Positions 13,601-28,690 of a stretch of DNA of 64,000 bases are shown here, one piece after another (the first letter of the stretch is position 1; every line of letters starts with the position of its first letter). Source of the stretch: Gibbula magus (Eukaryota > Mollusca > Gastropoda > Trochida > Trochidae); assembly GCA_936450465.1 (NCBI GenBank), contig OW388289.1, positions 80,307,093 to 80,371,092 on the forward strand. Direction: 5' to 3'. Below the pieces are notes generated by a model. It ran no database searches. It was not told where the DNA came from and saw only the letters and a list, made by a program, of their open reading frames with translations. The translations under genes and the position numbers were made by a program.

Positions 13601-13773
13601 TCATGTTGATTAATGGCATTCAGGAATTATAGAGAATATTATGTTTTTTGTAGATCGAATAATTGGCCATATGACTGATATATTGATGAACAAACCAATG
13701 GGACTTAGTGGATCCATACTATATGTTTTAGAAGTTCGTGAATGAATCAGTAACAAGTCATTTCTTCCTATGT
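10694..13773. other. No gene recognised
   Basis: I searched the minus strand here for upstream exons of the transporter-like fragment at 10.5 kb and recognised none. The 93-codon plus frame at 10937-11218 is unrecognised. A patch at ~13125-13340 is less AT-rich and dense in TAAT-type words, and might be regulatory. Confidence 0.45.
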
Positions 13774-13859
13774 CACAGGGGTAAGCCCCGTCCATGATAA
13801 ACCGAAATTGGCAGCCATCAACAACCTTTTTGTAGACAGACAGTAATTTTTCATCTGGG
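13774..13859 (+). repeat. Left terminal inverted repeat of the 13.8-kb element
   Basis: It matches the complement of 14207-14296, with a 16-bp perfect terminus and about one mismatch or indel per five to seven bases further in. Both arms contain recognisable AGACAGTAnTTTTTCA and GTTGGCAG-type blocks. Confidence 0.6.
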
Positions 13860-14206
13860 ATGGGTGCCGAAATTGGCCGTTTTTTGACATTTTCCATTGA
13901 ATGGTGTTAGCCATATCAGAATCGTGAATAGCGATATAGTTGACAATCGCTACATCTTTGGAACATGACATGTAATATTTAAAATTTCGGAACGAGTCTA
14001 TCGTCCGCGATAGACGACCTTCTATACGAAAGCCGCGGAAAGGAGACTTTCTACATGAAAACAACAAATCTACATGGTTGAAGTCCATATTTTGTGTAAT
14101 TTCAAGTTGAATTTGATAATTTAGGGCTTGCATCAGATCCAACATTCACAGTTTGATCGAAGCCGAGATATTAGCAAAATTAAAAAAACTGTTCACATTG
14201 ATGGTA

Positions 14207-14296
14207 CCCCAGTTGAAAAACTACTGTCTGTTGAAAAAGAACGTTGTTGGTGACTGCCAACTTCCGGTTTAGTATGGACAGGGGCTTACCCCTGTG
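14207..14296 (-). repeat. Right terminal inverted repeat of the 13.8-kb element
   Basis: This is the partner of 13774-13859 in inverted orientation, ending GGGGCTTACCCCTGTG. It carries a two-base insertion just inside the 16-bp terminus relative to the left arm. Confidence 0.6.
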
Positions 14297-16369
14297 CAGG
14301 TAACCCGTGGTAACCCATGTTACATGTAGGCCATAATTAGCAACATCCCCTAGCGGTGAACATTTGTCACAGGTAATTAAAATCGTCTTACATCTCCGAC
14401 GGACTCATGTCTTGTAACATGAAAGTGCACAGTCCTAAAGGCTTATGCTGTCAATGGTTACTGGAACATACAGATCAACTTTGATTACAGCCAGTCAGGA
14501 TTCCCTATTTCTATCCAAAAAAGCGATCCATGTGTCAGAGAGGTTACGGGGGAAGAACTGAGGTACGGGGGGAGAGTGGCACCGTCGTACTCACTAGTAA
14601 GCCAATAGTTTTGTGAGTATATTCGAAGGTTTCCAATACTGAAATACTCCTCGGTATATCAGAACTTCTCGGGTGATGTGAACAGTGAACAAGGGGAACG
14701 GCCAGTGTGGAATAATAACTCATGACATTTGTTGAAACAATGGCTATACTATCTAATCAAAACTTCCCCGTTGATTTTATTAATTAACCTAGTGACACTC
14801 ATAGATTGCGCCAAGTCTTTGAATTAATGGGTTTTGGGAACCAGATACGTCGCTGCGCCGAGAGACGCTTGGGGTGTAACTGAACCGTCGGCCATTAAGC
14901 CATAATCGCCGGTACCAAAACTAAAGCCGGAGATTTACTCGGACAGAAACTGATACCTTCTGACCATCAGCTTGGTCAGGTCAAGCGCCCATAATAGCCA
15001 TTATGGCCACTGATCATGCCACAAACAATGACTGGTCACGAAACCTTGTTCTAAATAGTGTTTGGGACCGTAAAGCGTGGTTCGGGTTACACCATTTTCG
15101 GCAGTTAATGTTACTCAGTAGAAAGTGAACCATTAATCGATAGCTTGGCATCGTTCGAGTGGTCTGCAGGCTCCCCTGACCCCAGCCCGTGTCCCTCCAT
15201 ACAACTGACCATAGGTTTCTCTGTTGTGGAGCCATGTGAGGCCTTCTAATCGGTCAATCTGGGATGATTGCGTGGAGGTCGAGTAGCCCTATTGTTTTCA
15301 GAAGCAATTACGCTGTTATGCTGTAAGAACAGGGGAGATAATTGACGTATCTCTAATGGAGGATAACATTTCACTTTATCCAGCTGTCAATCAAACGGCG
15401 CTGTCATTTGGCACAACTCAAGAGGAGATAATCCGCGGGAAATGAGCGCGTGGCTAATGTCCTGCTTTATTGATAAAGTGTCTCTCAAACTGATGCACTG
15501 ATGCTGTCTCGTGTGTGATGGAACCTTTTATTTCATATTTCCAGAAATTGAATCTGAAGGGAGCGGACCAAAGTGAAAAACGTTTGATAAGAAAAAGTGA
15601 GATTATTTTTGTTCTGAAAAAGAACTGAATCGATTGATCGACTGTGCTTGTGATAAATATAATAAGTAAAAGGCGCTGTAGTACGGTATTTGCATATTAT
15701 TTTATCTCAAATTTGTCATTTATCATTAAAGTTTATACAATATAATGTTACGTTCGAGAGTAAAACATCTCATTACACGACCTAATTAGCCGTATCCATG
15801 GAAACGGTACCAGTATTGGTAGAAAATGGTGCGACATTTAAAGCAACAATATCGTTGAACTCTTCAATGTAAACGGTAGCTGTATATGTCTCATGCGATG
15901 TTTCGAGTTCAGATAGCAAGGTGGTTGACCATTCCTCCATTGTGCCATATTTAAAACTCTACTCTGAGTATAGGAGTATAGCTACACTGGTCAGATCACT
16001 TCAACTATCTTTGAGCGGCCATGTTAATGTTAACACATTAAACGACCTCTCGAAGGAAAATAGACTCACATGGCTTAACCGCACCATCTACATTCGTTTT
16101 AGAACTGTTTTATTGATTGAGGAGTATTATTTAGCCACTGGTAACAACTGTTTTCCGTTTTGCGAGATCACTTTATTTCAGGAAGAACGGTGTACTACAG
16201 CGACTTTAAAGATAAAGAACATGAACATAATCCCAGCCAAAGATACTTAAATTTTAAATGTTTAATTGAATATTACATAGTGACTGAGAACAAAATTTGT
16301 CTCTGAATCTAAGAATGTTACGAAATCTACTATGACTGACGGGCATTTCGTACTGGTGGCATCATTCTA
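14297..16369. other. No gene recognised; possible regulatory patch
   Basis: About 15320-15500 is compositionally balanced and dense in GATAA, CAGCTG and TGTCAATCA-like words. That could reflect an enhancer but is not evidence by itself. The 109-codon frame at 15921-16250 has no recognisable domain. Confidence 0.4.
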
Positions 16370-16547
16370 TTGTCTAACACTTACTCTGAACAACTAATTT
16401 TTATATCTGAAAAAAATATTGAAAAATAAATATTGAAAAGGAGCCTTTTTTTAAGTCTAAAAATTACATTTCTTACAGTCTCATTTTCAATATTTAATAT
16501 AATGGTGATATTTTCAGAATAAATACCAAAGTCTGAGTGTAAGACTA
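16370..16547. mobile_element. TAGTC-family MITE, copy B, with perfect 11-bp target duplication
   Basis: Its ends (TTGTCTAACACTTACTCTG and AGTCTGAGTGTAAGACTA) match copy A at 4967-5096, and it shares the ATATTGAAAAGGAGCC and AATATT...GGTGATATTTTCAG blocks. It is exactly flanked by the 11-bp direct repeat GCATCATTCTA (16359-16369 and 16548-16558). The duplication abuts the predicted ends, which fixes the boundaries. A target duplication of 10-11 bp is in the range of Mutator-like elements; that superfamily assignment is inference. Confidence 0.7.
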
Positions 16548-16774
16548 GCATCATTCTAGTAAACACCTTATGTCCTCATAGCTCTCTACTCTTTAACCTT
16601 CACTGGAATTTTATTTTTCACATGTCCGATTCAGTGATCTTTGCCGTTTATTGCCTTATTATCTTTATGCTAAAATATCTAACATTTATTGATAATAAAT
16701 AACATCTGTCTAACCAGTCCTTGCTCGTGGCATGACCCTTGGGCACGTTATTCCTGGAAGTACGAGCGGAAGTC

Positions 16775-16899
16775 ATTGGACCCTCAGCAAATCAGAGAGC
16801 TTTGCATCATAGGTGTCAGCCTTATACTTACCTGTCACCTCAGCATTGATTGGCCCTCTCATTGGCCAGTCAGTCGCCATTGGGCTATTATCGACCAAT
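16775..16899. promoter_or_regulatory. Cluster of five CCAAT boxes
   Basis: ATTGG occurs at 16775, 16849, 16861 and 16879, and CCAAT at 16895, all within 125 bp. Closely spaced CCAAT boxes are typical NF-Y promoter sites. No start site or exon could be fixed nearby, so promoter function is inferred only. Confidence 0.25.
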
Positions 16900-22621
<5,722 letters not shown>

Positions 22622-22670
22622 TTAATACAATACGATGAGCTCATTTACTGGTCGCATCGTATTGTATTAA
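22622..22670. repeat. Perfect 16-bp hairpin beside a GA microsatellite
   Basis: TTAATACAATACGATG (22622-22637) is followed after 17 bases by its exact complement CATCGTATTGTATTAA (22655-22670). It starts two bases after the end of the GA tract. It could be a tiny fold-back or a structure tied to repeat expansion. Confidence 0.65.
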
Positions 22671-22744
22671 AGAAGATTGATCCAGTCAAAACCATCTGAT
22701 GTTTACTCTTTTCTATATATTACCTTACTTCACGTGAGAAGCAA

Positions 22745-22747
<3 letters not shown>

Positions 22748-22824
<77 letters not shown>
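22748..22824. repeat. (AT)n microsatellite, ~38 units
   Basis: This is an uninterrupted 77-bp AT dinucleotide tract, ~130 bp from the GA tract and separated from it by the 16-bp hairpin. Confidence 0.97.
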
Positions 22825-22827
<3 letters not shown>

Positions 22828-22911
22828 CGCTACGTTAAGATGTTTCAATGCTGCAGTATGTTTTTTAAAAAAAGACCTATTTTGTGTATTCAGCTGACGG
22901 ATGACGTCACA

Positions 22912-23052
22912 TAGTCTAACATTTAGCCTCTGAAATGAATTATTTCATAAAATTTTTAAAAAATTAAAAATAAAATAAAATAAAAAGGAGCCCCTGAGAT
23001 ATGTTCATTTTCAGACATCTTTAAACTGAGCTCAGAGTCTTGTTGTAGACTT
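22912..23052. mobile_element. TAGTC-family MITE, copy C (141 bp)
   Basis: It starts TAGTCTAACATTTAGCCTCTG and ends with the inverted form CAGAGTCTTGTTGTAGACT, with the family's internal AAGGAGCC block at 22985-22992. The centre is A-rich and degenerate. No target duplication is evident. It lies about 90 bp beyond the TA microsatellite. Confidence 0.55.
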
Positions 23053-23702
23053 GCCTAAGCGCTTAAAAAATTAAGGGATCTGGATGACAGACTAGACGTC
23101 ACACACAAAGTGCAAATGTGAAATTTCGATACGAGCATGGAGCATGGTTGGATGGGTAGTTAAACATCAACTGTCAACCGAAAATATTTGTTTTTAAACT
23201 GTTGCACTGAGTTGAAGAACTCCATGTTGTTGTACGGAACAGTGAGCATGTTTGTGACAACATGTTGGATTGTCCAAAATTCGATCATGTTCCATTTCGT
23301 GTTATCATTTCACAAATCAGTTGACAGTCACAGTCCATCATCAACAGAGATTATATCAGTTGCTAGCAAGTATATAGTTTCTGGAATGACGTCGTACAGG
23401 CGTAACCAGTAATCTCCTAGTTACTACTGGAGTGATTTAACGCCATTCTTCTTCTAGTGCTTGAACGCCAACGTTAGTCCGGCGTTTGAACGTCTCTGAC
23501 GTTGCCTGATACCTACGGCTAAGAATGTTTCTGCTGTTAACAGTGAACAATTCTGTAGCTTCTCGTGGCGTGTATGGAGCGGTGTTATCTAGTTAGAACA
23601 GTGTTTATGGTTGTAATGCAGGAATGGAAGTACTGTTGGTGTCACGACACCGTTGTCATAATAGTCGGTATTAAATGCAGCATTTATAACCACCTGGGTC
23701 CC

Positions 23703-23797
23703 TATTTTCGAAGCTCTCTTAGCGCTAAGATAGTCGTAATTCAATGTTAATGTATGGCACTTACGACTATCTTAGCGCTAAGAGAGCTTCGAAAATA
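23703..23797. mobile_element. Short palindromic MITE with perfect 37-bp arms
   Basis: Arm 23703-23739 and arm 23761-23797 are perfect reverse complements over 37 bases, separated by 21 bases. Each arm contains the self-complementary core CTTAGCGCTAAG. The direct repeat TGGGTCC occurs just outside on both sides (23695-23701 and 23798-23804), one base from the left arm and abutting the right. It may be a target duplication or part of the ends. Perfect arms suggest recent insertion or gene conversion. Open frames here have no coding meaning. Confidence 0.7.
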
Positions 23798-24368
23798 TGG
23801 GTCCAGAGGTCTCTACTTGAAAACATGTTTCGAGTGACGAACGTGCGTTTCCTGACAAAAGGAAGTCCATAGCAAATATTAGATAAGTAAAGGTTCCTCC
23901 AATCCACAGCCGCTGAGTGACACGACTGCCTATTAAAGATCAAATAAATTTGTCAAAGTTCACCGTACAACCTATACCTCACGCCTAACTCGAATTAAAT
24001 GTTTTGTTGTTCTCTCTCAACAACCTAAAGTTCAAAGAGATATACTATTCATGTTTTTATTTTTCATTTTTTATTCCATTGGATTACATTCCAAAATTTC
24101 TCCAAATCCATGTACGTTCATAATTCTGTTTCATCGGAAAAACTAAAACAATTTAGGTAAGAATGACGAAAAGTGTTGATACTCCGTTGTCATAATTGCA
24201 ACGTTTCGATATAGAGCCGTATATATACAGTTTAAAACATACCATCATTATACTTTGAAATCACCCTCAAAAGCGTAGACGTATCTTAAACATACTACTT
24301 TTCTTCACTAACAAGTTATAAAATGTTTCGCGAACAGTTTAATCAGAATGTCAGTTTAATGTCTGTCG

Positions 24369-25277
24369 ATGTCCATGTATAAGCCCCATTCTATTCATGG
24401 GGCCAAGTCAAAAATAAGTATAAACATTGAACATAATATTGTAAATATTGGTTCTATAATGAGTGATGATGGCAACTTTATGACACTTGCACAATTTTGT
24501 CAGAAATTTTTCAAGATTAATTTTCTGGAGTTTCATGGAATTATCAGATCAATTAGTAAGTACCTCAAAGCTACAAGCATAGACAAGATTCCAGATATGA
24601 TATTAGATAATTCCAGAAACATAGGTCTAACAAATCTTTTTTCATGTAAAAAAGGATCAATTAACTATTATTATAAAATCAAAGAAAATGACGAAAAACT
24701 CAAGATAATTGAAAAATGGGAAGAAGAAACACTGATAATTGTAAATTGGAGTAATATCTTTATTAAAGCTTTTAAGACTACTCCTGATCCTAAATTAAGA
24801 TGGATGCAATTCAGACTGCTTCACAGAATTTTTCCAGTAAACACTCTCCTGTTCAAGATGCATATTGTTGATGATAATCTCTGTACATTCTGTGGGGCTG
24901 AGCCTGAAACCATCCTTCATCTTTTCTGGAACTGTAGAATAAGCAAACAATTCTGGCAACACTTTTCGCAGTGGATTGAACTTAACTGCTCTCACACAGG
25001 TGATATAAACCTTCAAGTTGACTTGATCCTTTTTGGCTGTTCATCTCTATTTCAAACTGATGATACTTTTGATTTAATTCTGCTACTTGCTAAATACCAC
25101 ATCTATAAATGCAAGTTACAAAAAAAATTACCAACTTTATTACACTTCAAGAGAGATTTAAGATACTATTTTGTAATAGAAAAAGTTAGATACTGTAAAA
25201 AGGATAAGTTTCATGATTTTGAAAGGAAATGGGCAATGTACATCAATTTAATAAATGAAAAAGTACAGACAACCTAA
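24369..25277 (+). CDS. Non-LTR retrotransposon (LINE) ORF2 C-terminal fragment, 302 codons
   Basis: This is the longest open frame in the window that resembles a real protein family. The product looks like the C-terminal part of a LINE ORF2, downstream of the reverse transcriptase. Residues 30-60 (DDGNFMTLAQF onward) and 140-165 (KLRWMQFRLLHRIFPVN) resemble the post-RT region of L1/Tx1-type elements. A zf-RVT-like zinc knuckle follows: C172, C175, H184, C189, spacing C-x2-C-x8-H-x4-C. Endonuclease and RT catalytic domains are absent, so this is a 5'-truncated copy. A stop (TAA, 24357-24359) closes the frame just upstream, and the first ATG need not be a true start. The frame has no internal stop or shift, so the insertion is probably fairly young. 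An A-rich tail follows in the expected orientation. L1/Tx1 placement is inferred from family resemblance; fragment expression is unlikely. Confidence 0.8.
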   Translation: MSMYKPHSIHGAKSKISINIEHNIVNIGSIMSDDGNFMTLAQFCQKFFKINFLEFHGIIRSISKYLKATSIDKIPDMILDNSRNIGLTNLFSCKKGSINYYYKIKENDEKLKIIEKWEEETLIIVNWSNIFIKAFKTTPDPKLRWMQFRLLHRIFPVNTLLFKMHIVDDNLCTFCGAEPETILHLFWNCRISKQFWQHFSQWIELNCSHTGDINLQVDLILFGCSSLFQTDDTFDLILLLAKYHIYKCKLQKKLPTLLHFKRDLRYYFVIEKVRYCKKDKFHDFERKWAMYINLINEKVQTT

Positions 25278-25468
25278 TGTAGGTATGCAAGGGTATGTAT
25301 GGGTGTATGAATGATTGACTTTTTCAATTTTTTATTTTTTTTATTATTATTTTTTATTTATTTATTTATCATTTTTTTCTTTCTCTTTCTTTACTTTGTG
25401 TTAATTTCCTGTCTCGCCTCCTCTGGCACATACTTGATGTAAAAGAAATGTAAAAACCTTCAATACAG

Positions 25469-25531
25469 GAATAAAAAAAATAAAAAATAAAAAAATAAAA
25501 AAATATAAAATAAAAAAAATAAAAAAATAAG
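25469..25531 (+). repeat. A-rich (TAAAAAA)n-like LINE tail
   Basis: Runs of six to eight A separated by single T bases follow the T-rich 3' UTR of the LINE copy. The tract sits where a LINE poly(A)-type tail is expected and has the same orientation. Minus-strand open frames across it are low-complexity artefacts. Confidence 0.75.
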
Positions 25532-26799
25532 TATAAAACACAACAACAAACAATAATTATAATTTGAACCCGATTTGTGTTGTTAAGATTAAAGGTCACT
25601 ATAGTTCAAGAGTCAGTTGAATACATTTTAGGCTTGAATAACTTCTTACCAATTTATTTATCATGATTTTATAGACGCATCGTTGACGTGGTTAAATTCT
25701 TATTTACCTTGCCATATGTAAATTCAAAACGTTCACTTCTTTTGAAAACATATTCAGCGGTCTAAGCATTGGTGTGTTTTGAGTTGTCCTCATTATATAT
25801 CATTACTGGTATAAAGTTAGTGACTTGTGTTCGAATTTCGATTACTATTGCGGGCACATAATGTAGAACATATATCATGGGGGAAACTGATATAATGTTA
25901 GGTAGATAGTACAAATCGACAACGGAATGAGGAATGTTATAGCATTCAAATTCAAATTTTATGAATAGATATGCAAGGTACATATATTACTGTTAAAATG
26001 CGCTGGCGACACGGTTCACTGCATAACATTAAGGTCGCCATATTTCACTCCGACATTCAGAATTAATATAGATTCTTCTGATAAAAAAAACCCACCATAC
26101 ATCACTTCAAAATTTATCATTCATACATATTCGACTGATAACAATCGATAGTCTTTTCATAGAGCACGTGTGCTCACCGCCCTAGGTGATTGTTGCACAC
26201 CTGTGTTTTTGAGAAACATCAAAGCGGCCGCCGATCCGACGTGTCACCTCCTCAACAGGTAACCCTCTATCATCATTGCTCCACTGCCTAAGGCGGTGCA
26301 TATATACTCTCGCTGTCACTTTTACTTACTTTATTTTACTTTAAACCAAATAGAAAGTCAAACGTTTTCCGCACTTAATATCAGAAAGGTGTTACTTTTA
26401 AAGCCTTTTCCACATTGCCCGCCGGTTACCTATAAACCAAATGAGAAATATACATGAGATATATGCTATATGTATGGTATATAAAAATGAAGCAACACCT
26501 GTGAGTATATTTCATTTCTAATTAGCCGACAGGTGTGATCTGTTTTGCTAAAAAGAAATTGGCAAGCGTCCATTATTTTTTAAAGTTTCATAATTGATTG
26601 CCACATTTTTGCTATTAAAGAAAATACGTGCACGTAACGTATAAATATTACGTTTGGAAGGGAGGGAAAAGCAATGTGTGATTAAACAGTAACTTAGATA
26701 AAACGAGTCTTTAAAATACGACATTAAAACCTGTTTGCTTCGTGTATATGTAGTCGATGGCCTTCAAATGTAAGATTTAGTGAAGAAAGTTTATCAGCA
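25532..26799. other. No gene recognised
   Basis: AT-rich DNA with a GC-richer patch around 26160-26300 that includes GCGGCCGC and, downstream, a TATATA word. No exon or repeat could be supported. Confidence 0.45.
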
Positions 26800-26993
26800 G
26801 CATCGTGATCATCATCATCATCATCATCACCATCACCATGATGATCATCACCAACATCATCATTATCATCATCAGCATCGTCGTCGTCATCATTATCATC
26901 ATCATCATTATCATCATCAACAACAACCTCATTATCATCATCATTATATCGTCATCATATCATCACCGTCACCATTGTCGTCGTTGTTGTCAA
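26800..26993 (+). repeat. Imperfect (ATC)n trinucleotide tract
   Basis: ATC/CAT triplets with many single-base variants (CAC, CGT, TAT, CAA) run over ~190 bp. Open frames here give His-rich or Ile-rich low-complexity peptides and are not genes. Confidence 0.9.
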
Positions 26994-27439
26994 GCAGAAA
27001 TACTGATATAACTTATTCAATTGTACTATAGATCTAAAAGTGTTGGTGCAATACTCTGAAAAAGAACTAATGCCATGTGATTAAGACGCACATCGCTTTG
27101 TCATGGTGATGAATGCATCAGCATATCATTATCCGCATTCATGCATTGACAGTTGTCTGGACTTACAAACCTCCAGTGACGTCACACCACTATACTGCCT
27201 ATAAAATTATACTCAATAATCCCCATGTGGATGTATTCTCCAAAGGACTATCACATAATCCCCGGGATTCTAACGTAATTTCCCTCTACGACGGGCAATT
27301 ATCTTAATAATGCCCTTCTTCAAATATCTATATTTAATACTGAGATGTTAAGTTTAAGATGAAATTTAGTGTATGTTATGTCTAACTTTATTGGAAACAA
27401 CTGTTAATTCAAACATTAATCTCCAAATGTTTTTGGCAA

Positions 27440-27520
27440 TAGTTCGTCTCGAATCCAAAACCTCCATACCCCTGTACACCAAGCGCAGCGATGATACCAT
27501 TGTGCTACACGGACAAGGCT
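27440..27520 (-). mobile_element. tRNA-like relic
   Basis: The minus strand has GTGTAGCACAATGGTATCAT (A-box-like, 27493-27512) and, ~40 bases further, TTGGATTCGAGACG (B-box-like, 27445-27458). The spacing suits a tRNA or SINE promoter, but stems do not close and there is no clear anticodon arm, so I treat it as a relic. Confidence 0.35.
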
Positions 27521-27667
27521 GATGAGCTTGTTTCCTAAGTTCCCTTTATATCCTACTGCCTTTCACCAAAGGGTGATATTTTACGGACAACTCCTTTACT
27601 TTTTCGCACTGTCAATTAGAATAGATTAAACATAAAATTTAACCACGGGGTCGGTTTGTATAAGCGT

Positions 27668-27804
27668 GATAAAACATGCGAAAGGGTGTTTATGATATTT
27701 AAAACCCTTACCCTAGGGGTAAACACTCGGGGCTAACGCCCCTCGTGTTTATCCCTCGGGTTGCGGGTTTTAAATCTCATAAACACCCTTTGGCATGTGT
27801 TATC
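27668..27804. mobile_element. 137-bp near-complete palindrome
   Basis: The left half, 27668-27732, reads AAAGGGTGTTTATGAT, then TTTAAAACCC, then GGTAAACAC. The right half, 27739-27804, is its complement with scattered mismatches, with only ~6 bases between them. The transcript would fold into a ~65-bp hairpin. It is a probable fold-back MITE; no target duplication was identified. Confidence 0.6.
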
Positions 27805-28324
27805 CTTTACTCAAACACAACCAAATCAAGTCTCTTACTTCTTACGTATGACGTTTAATCATGTTGATGATACAAGTGGTAGATTATGTGTGTTCAGTAA
27901 TAAGTACACTAAAACATAAATCTTACACAACCAAGAATGTCATGAGTTTTATTGTGAGAGTATTCATTTAAGGGGATAGTTTTGAGATTAATGAATCGAT
28001 TTTCGAAATTCAAATCCATCTTCTCGCCTCTGGATCCAAACAACCAGGAACCACTGAAACCAGAGAAGCAGATGACGCAATAGAACGCGATCAATTAAAT
28101 TGCTTTCAAACTTTTTGGTCACGTAATAGTCTCATCAGGCACAAACGATTTTTCTGAAACAGTCTTATCAAATTAGGAAATAGGGAAATCAAACTGAAAT
28201 TTGCCAGCTTTTTAATGGAAAACTCGCTCTGGGAGAAAACACTTTGACCTCCATTATATAATGTTTAACATTGGTGAAGCAAATGTGGAAACTTCAAATA
28301 ATATCACTTTTCCTCAAGGAAAAT

Positions 28325-28690
28325 CAGGTTATCCCATGCGAGTATCTGATAACCATTGCAACCATCTCGTCTTTTTATGTAGAATATCTGGTAACCTTTC
28401 GACCATCTAGTCATTTTATATAGGATATCTGGTAACCGTATTGGGCAATTCGCTACCGCTATGGGATGACTGGTAACTGCACAGGAATATCTGTAACACT
28501 TGTGGTGTCATTAACGATCAGTCGGGTACCCAGAATGAGCTTTCTGTGCTTTAAATGAAGTTTTAGTTATCAGACCAAAATGCACCTTAATGGAATATGC
28601 GGTCACCTAAATGTGTCTGTGTGGCAACCTCTGAGTATGGCAACCGAAAATGGATATCTGATGACCGTGTGTATAGAAGATTCGTAACCA
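28325..28690 (+). repeat. Decayed ~43-bp tandem repeat
   Basis: The phrase GTATCTGATAACC / AATATCTGGTAACC / GATATCTGGTAACC recurs at about 28341, 28384 and 28427, each followed by ACCATCT-like and TTTTATnTA-like blocks. Further degraded versions continue to ~28690 (GATATCTGATGACC near 28651). It is non-coding. Confidence 0.55.

Larger units (their letters stand above)
13774..14296. mobile_element. ~520-bp non-autonomous DNA transposon with ~87-bp terminal inverted repeats
   Basis: The left end begins CACAGGGGTAAGCCCC and the right end is its exact complement GGGGCTTACCCCTGTG. Similarity continues with scattered mismatches through 13859 on the left and back to 14207 on the right. The ~350-bp core contains a 125-codon minus-strand open frame (14145-13768) that I do not recognise and that runs into the left repeat, so it is probably incidental. 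CAGGGG-type ends recall hAT elements, but I found no 8-bp target duplication. Superfamily is left open. Confidence 0.65.
24360..25531 (+). mobile_element. 5'-truncated LINE copy with 3' UTR and A-rich tail
   Basis: The whole retrotransposed unit covers the ORF2 fragment, a ~190-bp T-rich 3' UTR from 25278, an AATAAA-type signal near 25470, and a tail of repeated TAAAAAA-like units at about 25469-25530. 5' truncation with an intact 3' end and A-rich tail is the standard product of target-primed reverse transcription. The exact 5' boundary is uncertain. I looked for a target-site duplication between the bases after 25531 and those before 24369 and did not find a convincing one. Confidence 0.75.

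Noticed and set aside
13610..14145. 95- and 125-codon minus-strand frames as a transposase or gene
   Set aside because: They overlap each other and a terminal inverted repeat, and no catalytic motif or known family is visible.
25369..25599. Phe/Tyr-rich minus-strand open frame
   Set aside because: It is the complement of the A-rich LINE tail and T-rich 3' UTR.
26780..27031. His-rich and Ile-rich open frames
   Set aside because: They are translations of an imperfect ATC/CAT trinucleotide tract in two frames.
27440..27520. Functional tRNA gene
   Set aside because: Box spacing is plausible, but the stems do not close.
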